A DNA stretch of 48,377 nucleotides from an uncultured Planctomycetaceae bacterium. Lineage in GTDB: Bacteria; Planctomycetota; Planctomycetia; Pirellulales; Pirellulaceae. Location of the stretch: the NCBI GenBank assembly GCA_937862885.1, contig CALMEE010000005.1, positions 1 through 48,377 on the forward strand. Reading direction: 5' to 3'. Position 1 is the first letter of the stretch. Each line of letters begins with the position of its first letter. The translations under genes and the position numbers were made by a program. Below are positions 37,301 through 45,314 of this stretch, piece after piece. The notes below the pieces were generated by a model. That model saw nothing but the letters and a program-made list of their open reading frames with translations. It was not told the origin of the DNA and did not search any database.

Positions 37301-37432
37301 CTCTCTGGCAAAATTGATTGTCGTGTCAGGGCGCGTAGCTCGCCGCACGCGGCGGATCATCCGTCTTACGGGTCGATCTTCGTCATCGCTAGTCAAGGGT
37401 TCGTTACGATCTGCTTCAAGGCCGCTCATCAT
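34370..37432 (-). CDS. Transmembrane Ser/Thr protein kinase with C-terminal TPR-like region
   Basis: Counting from the ATG at 37429, the kinase domain (about 103-390) has the Gly loop GRGGFG (111-116), ATP lysine Lys133 in VALKLPK, catalytic HRDLKPAN (Asp231) and DFG (Asp261), so it should be active. A membrane helix lies near 409-429 (MAALVSVIFAVLLSGIVVAGW). The remaining 600 residues, outside the membrane, are helical repeats of TPR type (for example KICYFTGDLAQAIEKWQYVL). Two adjacent ATG codons (37432, 37429) compete as starts; a longer frame to 37549 overlaps the sigma gene heavily and is rejected. The start overlaps the ECF sigma gene by 14-17 bp, so the two are coupled. Substrates unknown. 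Confidence 0.93.
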   Translation of the reverse strand: MMSGLEADRNEPLTSDDEDRPVRRMIRRVRRATRPDTTINFARETPHLATEIKLDAAAPASTSGKPSTEDDSVDSSLNNSTPTDELADTEVLEYCGKPPTAIGRFQVQRTLGRGGFGVVLLAHDPQLDRPVALKLPKLEALASDVGRARFIREARAAALLGHPNIVSIFEAGHIGAVMYIAFEYIDGQPLDAWMKSNAHEAQRFDAQLIAKLMSALAAGVQHAHQRGIIHRDLKPANVLIQQESSARDERNSGLANRAKIADFGLACSNAVDGITTQSGAIMGTPMYVAPEQLSVSSNSSTPAVDVYGLGAILYELLTNRPPFDGTTLAAIACAVETQLPVAPRRIRPETAPDLEAICLKCLEKRPARRYGSAAELQDDLERFLDGRPVRARHWTRRERAWRWLVRNRTMAALVSVIFAVLLSGIVVAGWQANRNRQLFVASERHRLDATRNAEKSTRERQRAEVHRDLAESIIDQMLNQVADALEPIPHMEAFRRHLLETALEHEHKMVATEQEHTGSQLRVARTLLRIGKIQQQLGQFVQARSSFETSLARLSELDNVEDEELLKYRLLHARSVLGVVSMLEMEQAWSEAYNRLKELIPEIKSWLQRDDHPDLHRVQFEALLQFARTHESRQQFDLAKLLLTEAQAELMAIPENQRTSDDRWDLLTIHNQLGKICYFTGDLAQAIEKWQYVLDEQRVIGESNNWSVLQRLNRAKMHHNLASALISTGDLTQAMMHYQDADIQLQRLCSSFPFYPEPAQTRINVLNGLCHALIMNRQIDEAIENSLIAIEWSENVLDSFGEQPEILAATARLTGNLGKLYFEEKQNYGLAEQAWIKQNEICRRLVAIAPETVDYKRQLSIALGNRASLLIHQQRLDEARLILDQSYELAASVLQALQGHIAAFENFRDQLAKSAFLRCLQGDHKACLELLSQLQNLKDGDPENQIFAASVAARCITNTEIADEDSIGQAREMYRQFVINTLKSVQERGVIKRTHLQQNVDFRSLEADPEFQAIVGSLNH

Positions 37433-38105
37433 CCATTTCCGTATCTTCAGCGAATATTGAGTCTTGATTCCCAATATATGGCCGCAACAAATTTTCCAGT
37501 TTATCCAGCCCGCGGCGACACAATTTGCGCGCAGCCTCTTCAGAGACACCGAGACGGCGACCGATCTCGCCGTAACTCAAATCCTCCCATTCGCGCAATT
37601 GAACGGCCCGCCGGTAATTTTCAGGAAGATTCAACATGGCCTCATTTAGGAGCCTAGCTTCCTCTTGAATCATGGCGTCGGTGCGCGGTGTGTTTGCGTT
37701 GTCGGCCAACGGCAATGGTTGAAATTGGGAATCATCGATAGCTCGTTCGCGATGGACATCACGGCGGTGGGCATCGACAAACTGTCGCCGCGTTCGATTG
37801 AGGTCGTGCAGCAAAATCTGCCGCAACCAACCTTTCAGCTCGGCCGGAGTCTGACCACGGAATTGAGCAAATTTTTCGTGAGCGATCAACATGGTGTCTT
37901 GAACAATATCTGATGCACCGAGTTTCCCAAGCAATTTCTGATCAAGGTCTTCGTTGGCGATTAGCAACAAGTAGTCGCGACATTCTTCGACTAAACGACC
38001 CAGCGCACCGTCATGGCCCGACTGAGCACGTCGCACCAACTCTTGAAAGCACAGTCCAGACAAATCGTCATTCTGATTGCTTGAATTACTTGACTCTTGT
38101 GACAC
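37416..38105 (-). CDS. ECF-type RNA polymerase sigma factor
   Basis: An extracytoplasmic-function sigma factor of about 229 aa. Region 2 includes GASDIVQDTMLIAHEKFAQF and the promoter-reading ELKGWLRQILLHDL; region 4 contains the helix-turn-helix LREWEDLSYGEIGRRLGVSEEAARKL near the C-terminus. No internal ATG exists before region 2. The frame opens with TTG at 38132; I prefer the GTG at 38105, which has GGAGAT about 12 bases upstream, though the start is uncertain. Planctomycete ECF factors are commonly paired with Ser/Thr kinases, and here the downstream kinase gene overlaps it. Kinase control of the sigma factor is a reasonable inference; no anti-sigma gene is seen. Confidence 0.93.
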   Translation of the reverse strand: MSQESSNSSNQNDDLSGLCFQELVRRAQSGHDGALGRLVEECRDYLLLIANEDLDQKLLGKLGASDIVQDTMLIAHEKFAQFRGQTPAELKGWLRQILLHDLNRTRRQFVDAHRRDVHRERAIDDSQFQPLPLADNANTPRTDAMIQEEARLLNEAMLNLPENYRRAVQLREWEDLSYGEIGRRLGVSEEAARKLCRRGLDKLENLLRPYIGNQDSIFAEDTEMDDERP

Positions 38106-39145
38106 GAGCGTGTTTATCTCCAGAGGGAACAACCGGTTGAAACCGGACAGAAGTTTTTGAATACCGAAAAATAATCAGGCTTGCATTATATCGTATCGTA
38201 CTAATCAACCGTTGTTAAACGTTTTGGTCAGAATTTACACGTTGGCAAGGGGTAATAATAATGAGTCACAGCCCGTATTGGATTTGCTAAGGCGTTTCCT
38301 AAAAAATATTGCGAAAGTCTGTCCGTTTTCGCCCAACAGGTTCCTCTTGTGACCTAAGGACAGGTTTTCTTCACGTAATCACTACTTGTTAGAACTCGCG
38401 AGACCCCCTTGCTGAAGACCACCACTTGAATAACATCAGTGGGGGTAGCGTCAACAGTCTGCGGAAACTAGGCCATGTCGTATGCGGAGAGTTGCATGGA
38501 TGCGATTTGGCAGGAATATTTTGTTCGCCAAATCGGTTCAATCCGATCCAGGGAAGTGCGGCGCATTTTGTAATGCCAGCCAAAATCCAACCAAGATCCA
38601 ACCAACGACTAGCGTATTTCAAACTGTTGATTTTCGGTTGGAATCACCCGTTGGAATTTCGAATTGAACTCCCTTGTCCAACCTTACGACGACTTGCGTT
38701 TACGCGGTTTGTAAACCGACTCATTAAGGTCAAGCGACTGAGGACACAACTTCTTGCGTGAATTCGTTATCGGGCCATGTGTTTGTGCTGCGATCCTGCG
38801 AAGGCAGCCAGGCATTCGGCTTCGAATATTTGCGTTAAATGCAATACTTTCGTGCCGCCTTATTCAAAAGACGCTCTTAAGCGTTACAATTAGCGTTAGC
38901 TCCCTACAGATCGCGTGCACACCGCAAGCAAGTTGATAACCGTGCTTGCTGCTCGCGTTCCAAGAACCGGACCAGTTCTGTTATTGACACGCACGAATGG
39001 TCAATAGTGCATTTGTTTGCACGACTCATGGGTGCATGATTCGACATCATGAGTTGGCGTCCTACAAGAGTTGCGTCGCGAAAAATAAATAATCGAAATC
39101 GATTTTGTTGGTGTTGATTTACCCGTTTCATCTGGAAGGCTTACC
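38106..39145. other. Long divergent intergenic region, no gene supported
   Basis: About 1 kb between the ECF sigma gene and the thioredoxin-like gene. Apart from the dyad at 38133-38146 and a GGAAGG ribosome-binding site near 39134, I find no coding signal. The frame at 38426-38761 has no family features. A T-arm-like sequence near 38530 does not extend to a tRNA. Both promoters should lie here but are not clear by eye. Confidence 0.5.
38133..38146. promoter_or_regulatory. 14-bp dyad at the 5-prime end of the sigma gene
   Basis: The palindrome ccggttgaaaccgg, two perfect 6-bp arms with a 2-bp spacer, lies about 27 bp upstream of the preferred GTG start. Its position fits an operator or a small mRNA hairpin near the ribosome-binding region. 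Function is inferred from position only. Confidence 0.35.
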
Positions 39146-40585
39146 ATGAAGTATTTAAAGCTATCGACCTTTTCACTGCTGGTTTATTCACTGGTTGGGC
39201 TGACAAATTTGATGTCGCAAACCGATATTCGCGATTTGCGGCAAACCATCAACGAGTTGTTGAACGATCAGAAGTATGCTGAGGCAAGTAAGTTGTTGGA
39301 TGACGAGCTTGCGGCCAATCCAAAGAATCTGAACGTCATTCGTCTAAGGCAATCCGTTGCAACATTCATGTTGCGGTCGTCGGATCGTACGGCTGCCGCA
39401 ACGGAAATTGAAAAGATGCTGAACGAAATCTTGGCGGTCGCCAACCCGGAAAATCAGGGTGAGCAGGGCATTGCCGCTGTTACGACACTGTCATCGATCT
39501 TTCGCACGCTTGGACAATCTGATGCTGCGATTCCGCATATCGACCGGGTGATTGAATGGATCAATCCTGGCCCTCTTGAGTTGTCACAGTTCTCAGCACG
39601 GAACCAAGCATTCAGCAAACTGAATTTGCTGAAGGCCGAACAAATTTTCGCCAACGCCCGTGACGAAGCAATCGAGCTGTTGAAAACGGAACTTGAACGC
39701 TCCAAAGCTTGGTTTTCGGCAAATTCTGGCCGGTCTGAAGCCAAACACCACGTGAATGTTCTGTCCCATTTTCAACGAATGCTGGGAGCTGAAGAGGGGC
39801 GTAAATGGTTTGACGAGATCAAATCATTTATTGAAACGCAAATCGCTCAGAATCCAGAACGTCGTGATTTATTGGAGGACTTCTTCATGCCAGCGAGCAC
39901 CGCCATCAATTCTTTGATGTCCGAAAACTTGGACGCCGCAGCCGATTTGGTGAACGAGGTCAAAGATTTTTTCGCAACGATGGCGGGCGACGACGCAGAC
40001 TTTTTGAAGAATATGGAACGGCAGCTATCCGCTTTGGCCGGCTTGGGACGACGGATCGAATCGAGCAGGGTTTTGCAGAGACTTGTTGGGCAATCGGCAC
40101 CCGAGTTTGATGCAGAAATTTGGGTCAATGCTGTTGGATTCGACCCTCAAGCATTGAAGGGCAAAGTTGTGTTGATCGATTTTTGGGCCGTCTGGTGCGG
40201 GCCATGCATCGCGACGTTTCCCCACCTGCGACATTGGCAAGAGGAATATGGCGATCAGGGACTGCAAGTGATTGGGGTGACACGCCAATATAATTATCAT
40301 TGGGACGAGGAAGCCAACAGAGCCTCCCGGTCATCGGAAGAGGTCAACTTAGATGATGAAGCGAAGATGCTTGAAAAATTCATCGCGCACCATGAATTGA
40401 AACATCCGACCATGGTCACACCGAAGGCAAGCGAAATGTGGTCTCAATACGGTGTCTCGGGTATTCCACACGCGGTTGTAATTGACCGAAAAGGTGTTGT
40501 GCGGCTGGTAAAGGTTGGCTCTGGTGATGCTAACGCAGCTGCCTTGGAAGCGATGATTAAACAATGCCTGTCCGAATCGGAGTAG
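39146..40585 (+). CDS. TlpA/thioredoxin-like protein with N-terminal helical domain
   Basis: A signal peptide (MKYLKLSTFSLLVYSLVGL) is followed by about 290 residues of helical, TPR-like sequence and a C-terminal TlpA-type thioredoxin domain (from about 313, GQSAPEFDAEIWV). The redox motif WCGPC sits at 350-354 in FWAVWCGPCIATFPHL, and the cis-Pro block is GVSGIPHAVVIDRKG near 440, so it should be an active disulfide reductant or isomerase outside the cytoplasm. A GGAAGG ribosome-binding site lies just before the ATG. It is monocistronic and ends at a good hairpin (40616-40644). Planctomycetes encode many such fused TlpA proteins; the partner bound by the helical domain is unknown. Confidence 0.92.
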   Translation: MKYLKLSTFSLLVYSLVGLTNLMSQTDIRDLRQTINELLNDQKYAEASKLLDDELAANPKNLNVIRLRQSVATFMLRSSDRTAAATEIEKMLNEILAVANPENQGEQGIAAVTTLSSIFRTLGQSDAAIPHIDRVIEWINPGPLELSQFSARNQAFSKLNLLKAEQIFANARDEAIELLKTELERSKAWFSANSGRSEAKHHVNVLSHFQRMLGAEEGRKWFDEIKSFIETQIAQNPERRDLLEDFFMPASTAINSLMSENLDAAADLVNEVKDFFATMAGDDADFLKNMERQLSALAGLGRRIESSRVLQRLVGQSAPEFDAEIWVNAVGFDPQALKGKVVLIDFWAVWCGPCIATFPHLRHWQEEYGDQGLQVIGVTRQYNYHWDEEANRASRSSEEVNLDDEAKMLEKFIAHHELKHPTMVTPKASEMWSQYGVSGIPHAVVIDRKGVVRLVKVGSGDANAAALEAMIKQCLSESE

Positions 40586-40615
40586 TTTTTCCTTTCACGA
40601 ATCGCGAATCGCACG

Positions 40616-40644
40616 CCTGGGGCGGATGGTAATCCGTCCCCAGG
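40616..40644 (+). terminator. Hairpin after the TlpA-like gene
   Basis: Arms cctggggcggat (40616-40627) and atccgtccccagg (40632-40644) pair over 12 bp with one bulged base and a 4-nt loop, 31 bp past the stop. The downstream sequence has only a weak T-rich stretch (ttccgtttcg), so it may be a partly factor-dependent terminator or stabilising hairpin. Confidence 0.65.
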
Positions 40645-40843
40645 TTCCGTTTCGTAGCTTCATGTTTTGCATCGGTCGGCGGTGTGTTTGCGAGGCGATG
40701 CCGAAAAATTGCAGTGACGCATCTCCTCGGTCCCCGCAAGTAGTTTCAGTTTTTCTTGAGCGGCGTGTTTGCCTTAAAATTCCGTCACGTTTTTTCGCGA
40801 AAGAGTTTCACTTGTCGACGCAGTCGTAAGCGACCAGCGATTC

Positions 40844-40861
40844 CGCACGGTAAACCGTGCG
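40844..40861 (-). terminator. Hairpin downstream of the phosphofructokinase gene
   Basis: cgcacggt and accgtgcg form an inverted repeat with a tight 2-4 nt loop, 22 bp beyond the minus-strand stop of the phosphofructokinase gene, between convergent genes. No T-run follows on the minus strand, so the terminator role is tentative. Confidence 0.35.
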
Positions 40862-40883
40862 AATGTTGGTGTCGGTTTTCGAA

Positions 40884-41876
40884 TTAGCAGGACACCATGC
40901 GGTTGAGCAGTTCGATTAGCGCCGGTCGAATCGCCCTGTGGCTGGCGAAAGTTTGCTCAAACGGTACGGTGTGAACTTCTTCCAGTTTCGTTCCTACCAT
41001 GACTCCCGTTTCCCCGCGTAGAATTGCAGCCACGGCGCCGTCTCCCATCTGGGTGGCGCGTCGGCGGTCTTCTGGTGTCGGTGCTCCTCCACGTTGCAGG
41101 TGCCCCAAGACTACGACTCTGGATTTGAATGGACATCCGTTTTCGTCCAAGAGTTTTTGGATTTGATTTGCTCCTCCCATTTCATCCCCTTCCGAAACGA
41201 TCATGATCGCGGAATTCTTACCTTGCGCTTTGATTTGATGTAGATGAGCAACGATCTCAGAAATATTTGTTTCGGTTTCGGGTATTGCAGCGACTTCGGC
41301 GGCGCCAGCCAAGGCAGCATACATGCCGATGTAACCGCTGTGGCGGCCCATGACTTCGACTAAGAACAGGCGATCGTGGCTCGAAGCGGTGTCAATGAGC
41401 TTATCGACAGCATCAACCGCAGTCCGCACAGCAGTGGAAAATCCGATCGTGTAATCGGTCCCGTTCAAGTCATTATCGATGGTTCCAGGGCAACCCACAA
41501 TTTGCCCGTCCCAAACTTTCGCCAGTTCCACTGCGCCGCGAAACGTTCCATCTCCACCGATTGGAATTAGCGCATCAATCTTACGCGCTCGCAAGATTTC
41601 GGCTGCCTGCATGCGTCCTGCCTCCGTGCGGAACTCTTCGCTGCGGCTGGAGTGCAAAAAGGCTCCGCCAAACTGGGCCCATCCAGCAACGGATTGGATC
41701 GTCATTTCTTCTGAACCGCAATTCGAGGTGAAAAATTGCTCCGTCAACAATCCGTGATATCCCCGTTTGATTCCGACGACTTGATGTCCCCTGTGAATTG
41801 CCGAACGCACCACTGCGCGAACACACGCGTTCATACCAGGAGAATCGCCACCACTACAAAAAACTCCAATGCGCAT
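40884..41876 (-). CDS. pfkA: ATP-dependent 6-phosphofructokinase
   Basis: The enzyme phosphorylates fructose 6-phosphate at the committed step of glycolysis. Residues 8-16 (SGGDSPGMN) match the nucleotide-binding N-terminus; GGDGT (107-111) is the form found in ATP-using members rather than the GGDD form of pyrophosphate-using ones; PGTIDND (130-136) holds the catalytic aspartates; and MGRHSGY near 176 binds sugar phosphate. Length is 330 aa, close to the 320 of the bacterial ATP enzyme. The start ATG at 41876 fits the usual N-terminus MRIGVF. A gap of 147 bp separates it from the upstream M20 deacylase gene on the same strand. Phosphoryl donor is inferred from the GGDG motif only. Confidence 0.94.
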   Translation of the reverse strand: MRIGVFCSGGDSPGMNACVRAVVRSAIHRGHQVVGIKRGYHGLLTEQFFTSNCGSEEMTIQSVAGWAQFGGAFLHSSRSEEFRTEAGRMQAAEILRARKIDALIPIGGDGTFRGAVELAKVWDGQIVGCPGTIDNDLNGTDYTIGFSTAVRTAVDAVDKLIDTASSHDRLFLVEVMGRHSGYIGMYAALAGAAEVAAIPETETNISEIVAHLHQIKAQGKNSAIMIVSEGDEMGGANQIQKLLDENGCPFKSRVVVLGHLQRGGAPTPEDRRRATQMGDGAVAAILRGETGVMVGTKLEEVHTVPFEQTFASHRAIRPALIELLNRMVSC

Positions 41877-42023
41877 AAAGTAACCAATAAATCGTCGAAT
41901 AGGTTTCGGTTAAAAATTGCCGGTGCAACTAGACCTTCGTTTTACCACATCAATTGAGATTGTTGGACTGGTCCACTGAACGCGGTGTTAAGACTGCAAC
42001 GGGTGCGTAACGGGATCCAACCG

Positions 42024-43175
42024 TCAATTCGTATTTACGCAGAATGCACGAATCATCTTATCATAGAGTTCTGTCCCGAGCGCCAACTGCTCCAACGAAA
42101 TCCATTCTTTCGATGTATGTGCTTGGTCGATGCTACCCGGCCCAATCACGATCAATTCTTTCAGGTCACTGAAATAACATGCATCGGTTGCATAGCAGAC
42201 GGTCCGCGGGCTCTTGCAATTGGCCAACCGCATGGCTTCCTTGACAAATGGTGATTGTGGATCTTGATAAAATGCCGGGTTGATAACGATTTCCAACTCC
42301 AATTGATTTGCGTCAGCCACTTGTTTGACTCGGTCCAACAACGGGTGGATGTCAATCTCAGGCATCGTTCGAGCGTATACAGTGCAAACGCTTTGTGCGG
42401 CTTTGATGTTGATGGCTCTCGTGTTGTCATTGATGCCAATATTCCAAGAAACGGTTGGTGGGGAAAATAAGTGATTGTGCCAACGTCCATCTTGCTCAGT
42501 CTCATCATGAATGGCCTTCATTTCCGACAGGAATGGAATCATATTCAAGTTGGCGTTTTTCCCGAAGGACGTGGCACTATGTGCGGATTTGCCGTGCGAA
42601 ACGGCGCGAATCGAAATGCTGCCTTTGTGCGCATAGACAACATCCAACGACGTTGGCTCGCCAATCACCCCTTTAGTTCCAGACGCTACCATTTCTTTGT
42701 AAAAGCGACTTTCCGCAGCAATGCGCTTGGCGCCATGAAAACCGACCTCCTCATCAGCCGTACAAATAAAATAGATGGGACTGCGAAGTTCGTCCCAATG
42801 GTAACGCTGAACAGCCACCAACATGCACGCGATTGAACCCTTCATATCGCAACTACCGCGCCCGTAGAGTCGTTCCCGTGCAATCACCGGTTCGAATGGG
42901 CTCTGTGTTTTGGAAAACCAGCGATCGGCAGGCACGACATCCGTATGACAAAAATAAGCCAGACCTCCCGAGCCCCCCCCTTTCTTTCCAACCAAGCAAA
43001 CCTTGCGCACGTTGTTTTGGTCCCGATATTCAAGCTTTTCAATCACGAAGCCATATTTCGCCAGCTTGACCTCCATGAATTTTGAGATCACGCGATTCGT
43101 TTGCCGACTGACCGAATTAAATTTGATCAATCGCTTTGCATAGCGGACCGATTTAAGATTATTGAGTGCACTCAT
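42024..43175 (-). CDS. M20-family deacylase, acetylornithine deacetylase (ArgE) type
   Basis: A zinc-dependent M20 amidohydrolase, 383 aa. Metal and catalytic motifs are present: FCHTDVVPA with His77, GRGSCDMKGSIA with Asp110, and TADEEVGFHGA with the general base Glu142 and metal ligand Glu143. The dimerisation domain segment (about 180-290) lies between the two catalytic halves, with SHGKSAHSA near 192. Closest by eye to ArgE, which releases acetate from N-acetylornithine in arginine biosynthesis, but succinyl-diaminopimelate desuccinylase and other M20 enzymes share these motifs. No other arginine genes are nearby, so the substrate stays provisional. Confidence 0.85.
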   Translation of the reverse strand: MSALNNLKSVRYAKRLIKFNSVSRQTNRVISKFMEVKLAKYGFVIEKLEYRDQNNVRKVCLVGKKGGGSGGLAYFCHTDVVPADRWFSKTQSPFEPVIARERLYGRGSCDMKGSIACMLVAVQRYHWDELRSPIYFICTADEEVGFHGAKRIAAESRFYKEMVASGTKGVIGEPTSLDVVYAHKGSISIRAVSHGKSAHSATSFGKNANLNMIPFLSEMKAIHDETEQDGRWHNHLFSPPTVSWNIGINDNTRAINIKAAQSVCTVYARTMPEIDIHPLLDRVKQVADANQLELEIVINPAFYQDPQSPFVKEAMRLANCKSPRTVCYATDACYFSDLKELIVIGPGSIDQAHTSKEWISLEQLALGTELYDKMIRAFCVNTN

Positions 43176-43596
43176 CCCGACAACTCAAGCCCGATGTTGT
43201 ATGATTAGTAAGAAAAACTAGTTCGTAATGCCTGTTCAGACGGATACGCGTTTCCGCCTGCCGATACACGAACAAACTGGCCGAACGCTGCGAAAACGCT
43301 TCGAAAAGGCGTCGAATTGAAAACGGCATTTACAGTTGCCAAGCAATTCATCGCATGATTCACGCGTGTCTCGTTGATTCTCCGGAAACGTTGAATTATG
43401 TCGCTTGCGGGTACGAAAAACAACTGCAAGCGGTGCGATTCTTTTTAAACGGCCTTAGGCGGTGAACTCGTTCCAACTAGATTTGATGCAAGAAAACGCT
43501 TGGTGTCGAACCACATGGTTGACCAAGAAAACCGCAAATCGTCAACATCGTAGGAAGCGATTCGATACCCAGGCGAACATTTGACGGCGAACCGCT
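43176..43596. other. Divergent intergenic region with one imperfect hairpin
   Basis: About 420 bp between two divergent genes. No credible gene is present. An 8-bp near-perfect inverted repeat, cagacgga with tccgcctg (43237-43260), encloses the palindrome acgcgt. It could be an operator, since a terminator would be out of place here. Nothing else was recognised. Confidence 0.4.
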
Positions 43597-45054
43597 ATGA
43601 CTTCACCCATAAAACTCCTGATTGTTACCGGTCGACTGGCCGAAAACATTGTACGTAAAACGGTCGAGTCCTTGCGCCCATTGGGCCAATTCGAGTTTGT
43701 CGTTCAGGTCTTACCGATATCTGTTGCCGCATTAATGACGCCTGAGTGGATTGCTAAGCATATTCACATTTCGCCGCACATTGATCGAGTGATCTTACCA
43801 GGCTATTGCAAGGGCGATTTAAAGACACTAAACGAACGGTCATCCGCAGCGATTGAGATCGGGCCGCTAGATGTTCGAGATCTTGGCGACTATTTGTTGG
43901 GTCGTACAACCCAACAAAAGGATCTGACTTCGTACAACATTGAAATCTTGGCCGAAATTAATCACGCCCCTCGTCTCACACGAGAAGAAGTTGTTTCCGC
44001 AGCCCGAAGTCTTGCCGACGCTGGCGCCGACGTCATCGACCTGGGTTGCGATGTGGGCTATGTTTGGAATGACATCGGCGTTTGCGTCAAAGCAATTCGC
44101 GACCTCGGTTTAAGGGTCTCCGTTGATAGCTTCAATCCACAAGAAGTCATCACGGCGACGCAAGCCGGCGCAGAACTCGTCTTGTCAGTCAACAGTTCAA
44201 ATATTCAATACGCGTCTGATTACGCGAGTGAGGTGGTTCTCATTCCCGATGAGCAAACCCACTGGCATGCCCTAGAATCGAATATAGAGGTTTTGGATGC
44301 CCAGAAGATTCCGTTTCGCATCGACCCAATTCTCGAGCCAGTCGGGCACGGTTTTGCCAGCAGCCTCAAGCGATATTTTGATTCCCGCACGCGTTGGCCG
44401 AACGTCCCGATACTGATGGGGATCGGCAACTTAACTGAATTGACGGAGGTCGATTCGGCCGGACTCAATTTTTTGTTGTTGGCGATTTGTCAGGAACTCA
44501 ACATCCGAAGCGTGCTGACGACGCAAGTAATTAATTGGGCTCGATCCTCAGTCAAAGAATGCGAAATCGCGCGAAGACTTGTACACTATTCGTTGACCGA
44601 AAATGCACTGCCAAAACATGTTGATTCAAGTCTCGTGCTGCTCAGGGACGCGAAGTTGCATCCGCTTGATTTTGCTGAATTAGCACAATTGGCGTTGAAC
44701 ATTAAAGATTGGAACATGCGTATCTTTGCCGACCCGAATGGAATTCATTTGCTGGGAGGAGGGCAACATTTTTTCGGCCATGATGTTTTCCAGCTTTTTG
44801 ACAAACTGACTGAGGCGAATCCTAAGAACCTCACGCCGTCCCATGCCTTTTATTTGGGCTACGAAATGTGCAAGGCAACCATCGCCATGCACTTGGGGAA
44901 GCAATACGTTCAAGACGAAAGTCTGAATTGGGGATTCTTGACGGTGGAAGAATCCGATCGACATCGACTCGTCAGTGGAAAATCGCCATCAAACCCCACG
45001 CGGAATCCGAAAACCCCAGGTACTGGCTTGGACATGAACGAGGATAAAGACTAA
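43597..45054 (+). CDS. Dihydropteroate-synthase-like protein (DUF6513 type)
   Basis: A 485-aa protein whose centre (about 110-350) resembles the pterin-binding TIM barrel of dihydropteroate synthase: EINHAPRLTREEVVSAA, then LADAGADVIDLGCDVG and LRVSVDSFNP. The N-terminal 100 residues (KLLIVTGRLAENIVRKTVE) form an extra domain, and a C-terminal domain (about 365-455, AKLHPLDFAELAQLALNIKDWN) follows. This arrangement matches a DHPS-related family found in methanogens and in bacteria with tetrahydromethanopterin, including planctomycetes, where it is thought to serve in making that C1 carrier rather than folate. That role is family knowledge plus inference; no other cofactor genes are adjacent. 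The ribosome-binding site is weak. Confidence 0.82.
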   Translation: MTSPIKLLIVTGRLAENIVRKTVESLRPLGQFEFVVQVLPISVAALMTPEWIAKHIHISPHIDRVILPGYCKGDLKTLNERSSAAIEIGPLDVRDLGDYLLGRTTQQKDLTSYNIEILAEINHAPRLTREEVVSAARSLADAGADVIDLGCDVGYVWNDIGVCVKAIRDLGLRVSVDSFNPQEVITATQAGAELVLSVNSSNIQYASDYASEVVLIPDEQTHWHALESNIEVLDAQKIPFRIDPILEPVGHGFASSLKRYFDSRTRWPNVPILMGIGNLTELTEVDSAGLNFLLLAICQELNIRSVLTTQVINWARSSVKECEIARRLVHYSLTENALPKHVDSSLVLLRDAKLHPLDFAELAQLALNIKDWNMRIFADPNGIHLLGGGQHFFGHDVFQLFDKLTEANPKNLTPSHAFYLGYEMCKATIAMHLGKQYVQDESLNWGFLTVEESDRHRLVSGKSPSNPTRNPKTPGTGLDMNEDKD

Positions 45055-45314
45055 GATCGATTGACGTGCGAGTGGGAAAACCGTGCATCGACGAGTCTCT
45101 GCTATTCCGCGTTGGGAGTCTTGCGTTGGAGAAATTATCATTGGGCACGAAATTGCATGTTTGTAGGCCAGCCTAGCCGCTGCGGTTGCGGTGGCCAACG
45201 AAAACATATCCCATGAGTTGTCGTGATTAGCTCCCGCGCCTCCGCTGACCCAGCGCGGTCGCACATCCTTTCAAGTTACTGGAACAGCTTGACCAAAATA
45301 ACGAAACATCACTC

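Noticed and set aside
38525..38550. Possible tRNA T-arm (ggttcaatcc)
   Set aside because: The arm does not form a 5-bp stem with a 7-nt loop, and no acceptor, D or anticodon arms fit around it.
43205..43429. 74-codon minus-strand frame upstream of the M20 deacylase
   Set aside because: No family signal; it lies in the divergent promoter region and includes the inverted repeat.
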